Positions 1-5,195 of a stretch of DNA of 8,008 nt are shown one piece after another (the first letter of the stretch is position 1; each line of letters begins with the position of its first letter). The stretch spans positions 1-8,008 of the forward strand of contig CAJUDV010000059.1 of assembly GCA_910585385.1 (NCBI GenBank), written 5' to 3'. The position numbers were made by a program, and so were the translations under genes. The notes under the pieces are model-generated. The model was given only the letters and a program-made list of their open reading frames with translations, was not told the DNA's origin and did not search any database. Source of the DNA: an uncultured Oscillibacter sp. GTDB lineage: Bacteria > Bacillota > Clostridia > Oscillospirales > Oscillospiraceae.

Positions 1-375
1 ATAGGTTCTCTCCGCCACCGCTCTTGCCTCTGTCAGATTGGAGCAGGTAAAGTTAGAGCCTGCCGTGTACCGGATGCACGCAGGCTCGCACATCTCCACC
101 CCGATATGGGTATTGTTCCCGCTCCCTTTGTTCCCGCTTCCGCAGTGCCATCCCCTGTGGTTCCACGGAAGCGTCTGGTACACCGTCCCATCGTTTCCGT
201 CAATGAATCCGTGGACGCACGAACTGCCGTGTGCCGGGCTGTTCCACGAACTGATGAAGGCGGACGCCTTCGGCTGCGGGCAGCCCACGGAGTGGAGCAT
301 CAGCCCCTTCACCGTGATCTTCCGCCCTGCCGCGTAGCAGGGATTTCTCGTCATAATGCTTTCCACAAGTTTCAT
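1..375 (-). CDS. N-acetylmuramoyl-L-alanine amidase (phage endolysin), 3' part cut off by window edge
   Basis: Encodes the N-terminal 125 residues of an Amidase_2/PGRP-type endolysin, which would cut the amide bond between N-acetylmuramic acid and L-alanine in peptidoglycan at lysis. The visible sequence fits the fold: GLMLHS (residues 24-29) carries the probable first zinc-ligand His28; VHGFIDGNDGTVYQ (54-67) matches the usual H-x-(I/V)-D-x-x-G-x-x-(Y/W)-Q strand pair; WNHRGWHCG (71-79) and HIGVEM (90-95) match the conserved H-x-G and IGIE segments. The C-terminal zinc ligands and any wall-binding domain lie outside the window. The ATG at 375 is chosen because it starts two bases after the holin stop and is preceded by a GGAAGGGGG-type ribosome binding site inside the holin's last codons, implying coupled translation. 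No signal peptide is evident, consistent with holin-dependent release. The family call is firm; substrate specificity is inferred. Confidence 0.9.
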   Translation of the reverse strand, partial: MKLVESIMTRNPCYAAGRKITVKGLMLHSVGCPQPKASAFISSWNSPAHGSSCVHGFIDGNDGTVYQTLPWNHRGWHCGSGNKGSGNNTHIGVEMCEPACIRYTAGSNFTCSNLTEARAVAERTY

Positions 376-377
376 CC

Positions 378-797
378 TCACTCGTCCCCCTTCCCGTTTT
401 CCGCTTTCTCATGGAGCTGCGCCAGAATATCCTTCAGCTTTTCCGGGATAGGAAGCCCCAGGTGTCCGGCATTCTCCAGGAGGCTCACGCCCTCATTGGA
501 GATATAGAAAAAGATGATGGCCGTCCGCAGCACGGAGCCGCTCCCGATGACCTGCACGTCGAGGATGTTGGCGATCCCCACAAGCAGGAAGACCAGCACC
601 TTTTTCGCAATGCCCCGGAAGCCCACCTCGCTGGACAGCTTCTTATCCGCTGCGGCACACATCACGCCTGTGATATAGTCCACCACAACAAAAGCGATGA
701 GCGCGTACAGCAGGCCGTCACAGCCGCCCAGGAACCAGCCGAGCCATCCCCCGATGGCAGTGAAAATAAGTTGGATCGTGTTCCAGAATTCCTTCAT
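378..797 (-). CDS. phage holin (toxin secretion/phage lysis holin family)
   Basis: A 139-residue membrane protein expected to form the inner-membrane lesions that let the adjacent amidase reach the cell wall. Hydrophobic segments lie at roughly residues 8-25, 28-46, 65-82 and 88-103, and the C-terminal tail (118-139) is charged. DYITGV (40-45) and SNEGVSLLEN (100-109) are the conserved features I associate with the Firmicute phage lysis holin family (Phage_holin_4 type). The frame is open upstream to 872, but the ATG at 797 is the right start: AAAGGAGGG lies 8 bases before it and a typical holin N-terminus (MKEFWNTIQ) begins there, whereas the upstream start has no ribosome binding site. The stop is two bases from the amidase start, so holin and endolysin form a lysis cassette. 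It follows a 710-base interval after the tail genes, so it may need its own promoter or read-through. Confidence 0.93.
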   Translation of the reverse strand: MKEFWNTIQLIFTAIGGWLGWFLGGCDGLLYALIAFVVVDYITGVMCAAADKKLSSEVGFRGIAKKVLVFLLVGIANILDVQVIGSGSVLRTAIIFFYISNEGVSLLENAGHLGLPIPEKLKDILAQLHEKAENGKGDE

Positions 798-804
798 GTT
801 GAAA

Positions 805-813
805 CCCTCCTTT
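805..813 (-). promoter_or_regulatory. strong ribosome binding site that fixes the holin start
   Basis: Read on the minus strand this is AAAGGAGGG, a near-perfect match to the anti-Shine-Dalgarno sequence, with 8 bases between AGGAGG and the ATG at 797. It decides against the longer in-frame start at 872. Confidence 0.85.
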
Positions 814-830
814 AAATGATTTTTTGTATG

Positions 831-862
831 ATAAAAGGCCGCCCACCAAACGGCGGACAGCC
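831..862 (-). terminator. possible weak intrinsic terminator or attenuator ahead of the holin
   Basis: On the minus strand, CCGCC (856-852) can pair with GGCGG (843-839) around an 8-base loop. An outer GG/CC pair forms across a bulge, and the stem is followed by CCTTTTAT. The T-run is short, so termination would be partial. It lies about 35 bases upstream of the holin ATG in the direction of late transcription. It could dampen read-through from the tail operon into the lysis genes or stop transcripts leaving the symE interval. Seen by eye only; folding energy was not calculated. Confidence 0.4.
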
Positions 863-884
863 CCGTATCCAAAAGGATATTTAT

Positions 885-901
885 TTGTGTCGTTTACACA
901 A
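885..901. repeat. inverted repeat, possible operator
   Basis: TTGTGT and ACACAA are perfect 6-base inverted arms around CGTTT. The 17-base size and position in the divergent intergenic region suit a dimeric repressor site, but no regulator gene is in the window and the motif matches no operator I know by name. It could also act as a small hairpin in RNA from either strand. Confidence 0.35.
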
Positions 902-944
902 GTATCTGTGGGAATCTTTGTCACATTTATGCCTCCTGTTTCCC

Positions 945-974
945 TTGCTATTTCACGGTTTCAGAGTGATTAAT
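945..974 (+). promoter_or_regulatory. weak candidate promoter for the symE-like gene
   Basis: TTGCTA (945-950, four of six bases matching the -35 consensus) is followed after 18 bases by ATTAAT (969-974, four of six matching the -10). The -10 lies in an interrupted palindrome AGTG-N8-CACT (965-980). Transcription from here would begin near 981, placing the GC hairpin at 991-1016 almost at the RNA's 5' end. The match is poor, so this is only the best of several weak candidates. Confidence 0.25.
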
Positions 975-990
975 AACACTACCCAAAGCC

Positions 991-1016
991 CCGCCTGCCC
1001 GGAAAACGGGAGGCGG
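991..1016 (+). promoter_or_regulatory. strong GC hairpin in the symE 5' leader
   Basis: CCGCCT (991-996) pairs with AGGCGG (1011-1016), and CCCG (998-1001) pairs with CGGG (1007-1010), around a GAAAA loop with one bulged G at 997. This is ten base pairs, nearly all GC. It ends 19 bases before the symE Shine-Dalgarno sequence and is not followed by a T-run on either strand, so it is more likely a leader structure (RNA stability or translational control) than a terminator. Confidence 0.55.
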
Positions 1017-1025
1017 CAGGGGAAA
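1014..1025 (+). repeat. 12-base direct repeat, left copy (symE leader)
   Basis: CGGCAGGGGAAA occurs here and again at 1469-1480, so the two copies bracket the symE coding region. This copy begins within the right arm of the leader hairpin and ends 10 bases before the Shine-Dalgarno sequence. Confidence 0.6.
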
Positions 1026-1035
1026 ATAAAAATCC

Positions 1036-1042
1036 AAGGAGG
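1036..1042 (+). promoter_or_regulatory. ribosome binding site of the symE-like gene
   Basis: AAGGAGG sits 7 bases before the ATG at 1050. The same frame is open upstream to 816, but this consensus site and the SymE-like N-terminus fix the start at 1050. Confidence 0.85.
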
Positions 1043-1049
1043 ACACCCT

Positions 1050-1421
1050 ATGAAGACAAAGAACATCAAAGTCGTTTACACCTACCGCCACCACCAGAGC
1101 GGCGGCACCCTGCACAGCGGCACCGGCCCATGCACCGTAGTCCCGAAGATACAGATGGAAGGATGGTGGCTGGAGCAGCTCGGCTTCACCATCGGGGCGC
1201 CGCTCATCGTCGAATACGAGGAGGGCTCCATCCACATCCGCACCCTCACCGCAGAGGAGCTGGCGGCAAAGGAGCAGCGGGAGGCGCAGGCGGAGCTTGA
1301 AAAAAGGATCGCGCAGCTTGAGCAGATGAAGCGCGGCATTGACGCCGAAGCCGCATCCCTCTCCATGGTCGCGGAGCCGTCCACAAAATACGCCGCATCT
1401 GAACCGGACTCCCGGAACTAA
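1050..1421 (+). CDS. SymE-family toxin-like protein (type I toxin-antitoxin family), probable moron gene
   Basis: A 123-residue protein encoded opposite to all surrounding phage genes. Residues about 5-64 resemble the SymE domain: a basic KVVYTYRHH opening, then VPKIQMEGWWLEQLGF (31-46) and the hydrophobic IVEYEEGSIHIR strands (53-64). These match the I-x-(L/M)-x-G-x-W-L-E-x-x-G-F core and the following G-(C/S)-I strand of E. coli SymE, an AbrB-fold protein described as an SOS-induced toxin held down by the antisense RNA SymR. Residues 66-100 form a charged, Ala/Glu/Gln-rich segment predicted to be helical or coiled coil, followed by a polar tail (101-123) that I do not recognise. The family assignment is fairly secure; toxicity is not shown. 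Family members may instead act as DNA-binding regulators. No LexA-like box or convincing antisense promoter was seen. Base composition resembles the neighbours, so any acquisition came from a similar genome. Confidence 0.8.
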   Translation: MKTKNIKVVYTYRHHQSGGTLHSGTGPCTVVPKIQMEGWWLEQLGFTIGAPLIVEYEEGSIHIRTLTAEELAAKEQREAQAELEKRIAQLEQMKRGIDAEAASLSMVAEPSTKYAASEPDSRN

Positions 1422-1449
1422 AGAAACGCCGCACGCCGGGACTCCCGGC
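1404..1449 (+). repeat. paired CCGG(G)ACTCCCGG repeats at the symE 3' end
   Basis: CCGGACTCCCGG (1404-1415), the last sense codons of symE, recurs as CCGGGACTCCCGG (1436-1448) just after the stop codon. Each copy is preceded by GCCGCA (1392 and 1428), giving an imperfect direct repeat with a 36-base offset at its left end. The second copy forms a six-pair hairpin, GCCGGG-ACT-CCCGGC (1435-1449). A small tandem duplication is the simplest origin. Confidence 0.5.
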
Positions 1450-1500
1450 ACACACCACCCTTTTATCACGGCAGGGGAAACGCATACCCCTGCCGTAAAG
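1435..1500. terminator. hairpin cluster between convergent symE and tail-tip genes, probable terminator region
   Basis: Two hairpins fill the space between the stop codons of two convergent genes. The first (1435-1449) is followed, 10-11 bases later on the plus strand, by CTTTTAT. The second is a perfect ten-pair stem: ACGGCAGGGG (1468-1477) with CCCCTGCCGT (1487-1496) and a 9-base loop. It can be extended by CTTT (1460-1463) with AAAG (1497-1500) across a bulge. It starts 11 bases after the tail-tip stop on the minus strand. Neither side has a proper T-run directly after the stem, so it may end transcripts inefficiently, protect 3' ends or separate two opposing transcripts. Confidence 0.5.
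1469..1480 (+). repeat. 12-base direct repeat, right copy (after symE)
   Basis: Second copy of CGGCAGGGGAAA. Here it forms the left arm of the 3' hairpin, whose right arm CCCCTGCCG (1487-1495) is therefore also complementary to the leader copy at 1014-1022. Confidence 0.6.
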
Positions 1501-1507
1501 CTGTCCG

Positions 1508-2902
1508 TCATGCCTCCTCCGTCAGCGTGTAGGTGATCTTCATGGTCTTGTTGGCATCCTTCACCACCGCCGAGGACAGGTTGTTGATGGTGGCAAGGTA
1601 CGGCGTCAGCAGGTACATATGGCGGTACTCGTTCCCATAGCTGCCTCCCCACCCCACAAGGAACTGCTTGTGCTGGAACAGCGGCGTAGCCAGGCAGCCA
1701 AGCCTCGCGCTCCCCTGGGTATGGATGACCGCATCCGCCGCCGTGACCTGGAAGTCCCCGCCGATGATGAGGTCGCCCACCAGCGTCAGGTACAGCTCGC
1801 AGGTCCCGGACTCGCCCAGCGGCTTCATCTTGGAAGTGAAGCCGAAGGCGAGCAGCGTCACGTCCGCCGTGTTCGCCACGTTGATCTTATAGATGCCCTT
1901 CTTGTCATAAGCGGGGACATACAGGTAACCGCCCCGCATACAGCACCGGCAGCTCCTTTCCGGATAGCTGCTGTCCGTGTCCCGCTCCCCCACCGCCATC
2001 AGCTTTGCGTTGGAGAGCGTCCACTCCCCTTCCGTCATGGAATAGTCAGCCTTGGAGATCTTCACCCACAGCATCTTTGCGTTCCCGGAGGAATTGGCCT
2101 GGTTGGAGAAGCCGTACCAGTACCCGTCCTTCCCGTCCAGGAACTCCCCGTACTTCGTGTAGCTTCCCAGGAACAGGAATGTCTCCGTCTGTACGGCATG
2201 GTCTTCCAGGACCGTGTAGGTGGAATCGTCCAGCTTTTCATTCAGCCCGATAGTGAAGACAGGGATACGGACTTTGCGTATCCGCACGCTGGAATCCGCA
2301 AAGGTGATGGAGTACAGCAGATCCTTTTCAAAATCCACCTCCGCCGCCTCGAACAGCACCATCTGCTTCGCTTTCCCAAGATCCCCGATGTCCAGTTTTT
2401 TTATCTTGAGGAATGTGCTGGCGTCCCCCACCAGGCTCCCGTAGGCGTTCTGCCCGCCCTGGGCGCTGGTCAGCGCCACCGCCGCAATGGTGCCGTTGCC
2501 CTGGCTGGGTGTAAATTCCCACACAAATTTATAGCCGTTTTCTAACGCCTTGCTCTCCGTCTGGTTCATGCTGCCCCTGGCCGTGTTCGCCGTGGTGTTC
2601 ACGTTGTTGGAGGCATACGCCACCGGGAGGTTGCCCGACATCTCATAGATGTGGGCGGCATCCTCCTCCAGCGTCTGGGGGAAGAGCAGGATGCCGCCGA
2701 CCATGTTCGGGCAGATGGGGAGCAGCACATTGTTCCATGCAAGCACATCCCCCAGCTCCTCCTCGGAGTAGAACACGCCCATGGGGTTCATGCCCAGGAT
2801 GTCGTTCACCGCCTCCGTCACCATGTTCTCCTCCGTGGCCGTTTCCACTTCCCCCGTGGCCTCATCCGTCAGTTCCATTACCATCGTCCCTTTCAGCTTC
2901 AT
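1508..2902 (-). CDS. putative tail-tip / receptor-binding structural protein
   Basis: A 464-residue soluble protein, last of the tail genes. The N-terminus (MKLKGTMVMELTDE, then EENMVTEAVNDIL at 24-36) is of the kind seen at the start of tail-tip proteins in Clostridia phages and probably attaches the protein to the tail. The C-terminus (about 450-462, NKTMKITYTLTEE) is a matching short beta end. The middle (about 240-435) is rich in short strands with aromatic and glycine turns, such as GYWYGF, YLYVPAYDKKGIYKINV and LIIGGDF, suggesting a beta-propeller-like or beta-sandwich binding domain. CRCC at 318-321 is an unusual cysteine cluster. The ATG at 2902 is preceded by AAGGAGAAAGG and lies one base after the hub gene's stop, so translation is coupled. 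Position and fold suggest receptor binding, but no carbohydrate-binding or enzyme motif is recognised. Confidence 0.7.
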   Translation of the reverse strand: MKLKGTMVMELTDEATGEVETATEENMVTEAVNDILGMNPMGVFYSEEELGDVLAWNNVLLPICPNMVGGILLFPQTLEEDAAHIYEMSGNLPVAYASNNVNTTANTARGSMNQTESKALENGYKFVWEFTPSQGNGTIAAVALTSAQGGQNAYGSLVGDASTFLKIKKLDIGDLGKAKQMVLFEAAEVDFEKDLLYSITFADSSVRIRKVRIPVFTIGLNEKLDDSTYTVLEDHAVQTETFLFLGSYTKYGEFLDGKDGYWYGFSNQANSSGNAKMLWVKISKADYSMTEGEWTLSNAKLMAVGERDTDSSYPERSCRCCMRGGYLYVPAYDKKGIYKINVANTADVTLLAFGFTSKMKPLGESGTCELYLTLVGDLIIGGDFQVTAADAVIHTQGSARLGCLATPLFQHKQFLVGWGGSYGNEYRHMYLLTPYLATINNLSSAVVKDANKTMKITYTLTEEA

Positions 2903-2903
2903 C

Positions 2904-4790
2904 TTACCTTTCTCCTTCCTGCGGCAGCTCCACGGGCTTCCCGAACGCGCCGATGACCGCCTTTTTGATGTTGTCGGAATAATATTTCTTCACCAGCTCC
3001 ATTGTCTCAAATCCCATCTCCCCGGAAAACGCCTTTGCTCGCAGACCGCCGCCGACTGCAAACGGCTGCACATATTCCTCCACTGTGATGGTGCCGTCCC
3101 ACGCCGCGCCCGCAGCCATGCCCTGGCCGCTGATGGAGGCGATGCACCCGCCCGTATCGATGGCCGCCGTGCCGCCCTCCATCCGCAGGTGGACGTTGAA
3201 AGTGTTCGTGATGTTCGGCACAAGGTTATCAATCGGGTAATAGAGGGAGAGGATGTGCTTCCCGCTCCCCCAGGTCTCCGCCGGGTAATGGATGAGTATC
3301 TCGGAATCGTTGAATTCATAAGTGACATACGCCACCGCCTTCCCGTCCTCCGTCCATGTGACCGGAAGCTCCACGTCCACCGTGACGCTTTCTGTATCTG
3401 CCCCCTGGCCGCCGCTGCCATCCCCGGTATCTGTTCTGGCATCCGCGCCTGTTCCCGTATCCCCGCCGCCCCCTGCCTGGAGCGGGACCACGATGCTCCC
3501 TTTCGCACTGGCAGAACGGCTCACCTGCCCTGCGGACACATCCACCAGCACCTGCCCGAAAAACTGCACATGGGTCTCCTCCTTCGCTGCGAACTCAATG
3601 CTGATGATCCGCACATTGGTCTCCGCCACCGTATAGGCGGAGGCATTCGTGAACGTGTGTATCCCGATCTTCCCTGCCTCGATCTGGTTTAAGAGGCCGG
3701 AGATGTTCTTGTCATTTTTCGATTTCGCCTGCGCCAGCCTTGGGTTCTTCCCCACGCATTTCAGCGTATGTTTTCCCCCGATCTTACAGTTAAAGGAAGT
3801 GATACACGCAACCTGGCTCCCGTCCGCCTGCCCGCCCGTGAAGGTCAGCACATCCCCCAGGTCAAGCGCCGGATTGCCGATGGTGCTGGAATCAAACGGC
3901 ACATAACTGACCACCGCCAGGTCATTTAAAATGTTCCGGCAGAGCGTCTCCCGCGTTTCCTCCAGTCCGAACTGCAGGAGCGGGTTCACCGCCAGGTTCA
4001 TGGTCAGCCCGTCGTCCGGCTCCAGGGCGTAATACTCCGCCGTCTGTGTGCGCAGATTCGTGGAGCTGACCGCAGTGTACCGGGTGATGAAGTCGGAAAA
4101 GCTGCTGGTGAACCGGTGCCTGCTCTTTACCTCCATCACCGGCAATCTGCCGTATTTCCGCAGCTCCAGCTTCCCCTCCCTGTTGATGCAGAAAAAGCCG
4201 CCAAGCACCTGCCCGACAAAATACAGCACATCACGGTATGTTTCGATGTCATTCTCCGGGTAGATGGAGAGCAGCTCCGTGCCGTTTGGCATCCCCTCGA
4301 TCTCCTCCTGTGTATGCGCCAGCTCCACGGCACAGGCTTTGCAGCATAAATCAAGAAAAGCGTAGGCATTGCCTACGGTCTCAAATCCATTGAAACTCTT
4401 TTCAAACCGGAGCATATAATCATAGGCTTTCAGCTCCAGGCAGTGCGCCGTCCGGTTCGCCTCGCTGACCTCGAAGATTCCCATCGGCACTTCCTCGTAG
4501 CTTCCATCCGCAAGCCGCAGGTGGTAGGAAAGGCGTATCTCCGCCCCTTCCAGCGTGTAGCGGTCAATCTGCGAAAAGAGCGTAATCCCCATCTCGGCGG
4601 CGTACACCGTCCCCAGCTCGATCTCCGCGCTGCCGCAGCACTGCGCCGTGAGGTACCCGCTCCCTTTCACGATATCTTCGTAAACGAACGGGTATACAGC
4701 GCCGCCCTTTGTCGTGATCCGCCCCGTCCAGCGGTAGTTCCGTGTGTTCTCCTGCACCGCCCGCAGGAACGCCTCGCTCACCGGGTACAT
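2904..4790 (-). CDS. phage baseplate hub / tail-associated protein (DUF5048-like)
   Basis: A 628-residue protein in the place usually held by the siphophage distal-tail/hub (Tal-like) proteins, two genes after the tape measure. Residues 1-350 look like a hub domain with mixed beta strands; MGIFEVSE (103-110), LKAYDYMLRFEKSF (120-133) and NPALDLGDVLTF (306-317) are typical of Firmicute hub proteins. I associate it with DUF5048 from memory. Residues 355-372 form a short linker helix, as after other phage hubs. Residues 376-580 are beta-rich with a low-complexity Gly/Asp/Thr stretch at 438-466. A helical end (595-618) closes the protein. No peptidase or lysozyme motif was found. The ATG at 4790 has GGGAGGAGG upstream, 9 bases from the start. 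It should form the tail tip with the next gene's product. Confidence 0.75.
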   Translation of the reverse strand: MYPVSEAFLRAVQENTRNYRWTGRITTKGGAVYPFVYEDIVKGSGYLTAQCCGSAEIELGTVYAAEMGITLFSQIDRYTLEGAEIRLSYHLRLADGSYEEVPMGIFEVSEANRTAHCLELKAYDYMLRFEKSFNGFETVGNAYAFLDLCCKACAVELAHTQEEIEGMPNGTELLSIYPENDIETYRDVLYFVGQVLGGFFCINREGKLELRKYGRLPVMEVKSRHRFTSSFSDFITRYTAVSSTNLRTQTAEYYALEPDDGLTMNLAVNPLLQFGLEETRETLCRNILNDLAVVSYVPFDSSTIGNPALDLGDVLTFTGGQADGSQVACITSFNCKIGGKHTLKCVGKNPRLAQAKSKNDKNISGLLNQIEAGKIGIHTFTNASAYTVAETNVRIISIEFAAKEETHVQFFGQVLVDVSAGQVSRSASAKGSIVVPLQAGGGGDTGTGADARTDTGDGSGGQGADTESVTVDVELPVTWTEDGKAVAYVTYEFNDSEILIHYPAETWGSGKHILSLYYPIDNLVPNITNTFNVHLRMEGGTAAIDTGGCIASISGQGMAAGAAWDGTITVEEYVQPFAVGGGLRAKAFSGEMGFETMELVKKYYSDNIKKAVIGAFGKPVELPQEGER

Positions 4791-4826
4791 ACGGATTCAC
4801 CTCCTCCCGCCATGCTTTTTGTGTCC

Positions 4827-5189
4827 TTATAACTCTTTCAGCGTGAACAACACCTTCCACAGCCCCTTATAGGACGTGTCTTTCACGAGGCTTGCCTTAT
4901 AGCCGCTGATAAACATCTCCGTCCGCTTTATTTCCAGCGTCTCCGTGTCAAAGTAGTCCACAGTGAGCTTCTCCTTCTGCTTAAATCCCGTCAGCAGTTT
5001 CAGCCACTTCGGGGAGACGGAGAAGGCGGCGGGGATGGACACCACGCCCATCCGCACCACGTCCCTCTGCGTGGTCCCGGCCTCCGTCTCTCCGCCGGAG
5101 TCCGCCTCCACGTCCGCCATCTGCACCTCGTAGGAATCGGGCAGGGGGAGCGGCACACCGTCAATTGCCAGATACTGTATATACGCCAT
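4827..5189 (-). CDS. small phage tail protein (DUF6711-like)
   Basis: A 120-residue protein between tape measure and hub genes. It opens MAYIQYLAIDGVPLPLPDSYEV, contains QRDVVRMGVVSI (41-52) and ends in a strand pattern, FISGYKASLV (93-102) and LWKVLFTLKEL (110-120). This pattern resembles the small all-beta tail proteins (DUF6711-type) that follow the tape measure in many Firmicute siphophages. It may be a tail-completion or distal-tail component, but its molecular role is not known to me. The start at 5189 lies 6 bases after the tape measure stop, with GGGAGGTAA overlapping that stop as ribosome binding site. The hub ATG is 36 bases beyond its own stop. Position strongly supports a tail function; the family name is a recollection, not a search result. 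Confidence 0.7.
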   Translation of the reverse strand: MAYIQYLAIDGVPLPLPDSYEVQMADVEADSGGETEAGTTQRDVVRMGVVSIPAAFSVSPKWLKLLTGFKQKEKLTVDYFDTETLEIKRTEMFISGYKASLVKDTSYKGLWKVLFTLKEL

Positions 5190-5195
5190 GCCGCC

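Larger units (their letters stand above)
798..1049. other. intergenic region between divergent holin and symE genes
   Basis: This 252-base stretch separates two divergently read genes and is more AT-rich than its surroundings in the 810-980 part. It holds, left to right: the holin ribosome binding site; a terminator-like hairpin (831-862); a short hairpin TATCC-AAAA-GGATA (866-879); an inverted repeat TTGTGT-N5-ACACAA (885-901); an AGGAGG on the minus strand (937-932) followed by overlapping ATG and GTG codons; a weak plus-strand promoter candidate (945-974); a strong GC hairpin (991-1016); and the symE ribosome binding site. Divergent promoters for symE and the lysis genes are therefore expected here, but no near-consensus pair is visible on either strand. 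Confidence 0.7.

Noticed and set aside
816..1049. Longer 201-residue version of the symE-like protein
   Set aside because: The upstream part has no ribosome binding site, crosses the hairpin region and looks non-coding; the ATG at 1050 has a perfect site.
881..1049. LexA/SOS box controlling symE
   Set aside because: Neither an E. coli-type CTGT-N8-ACAG nor a Bacillus-type CGAAC-N4-GTTCG site was found by eye upstream of the gene.
1021..1200. SymR-like antisense RNA opposite the symE 5' region
   Set aside because: I searched the minus strand for a promoter that would fire across the symE start. Only isolated weak hexamers without correct spacing appear, so no antisense RNA is called, though one cannot be excluded.
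948..1652. 234-codon minus-strand frame antisense to the symE-like gene
   Set aside because: Its product is low in structure and rich in Gly/Cys/Arg, it overlaps the end of the tail-tip gene in another frame, and it has no ribosome binding site; a GC-driven shadow.
1508..2902. Diversity-generating retroelement target in the tail-tip gene
   Set aside because: No reverse transcriptase, template repeat or C-type-lectin-like variable end is present in the window.
2781..3692. 303-codon plus-strand frame over the hub gene
   Set aside because: Composition is His/Arg/Pro-rich and patternless, with no ribosome binding site; shadow of the hub gene.
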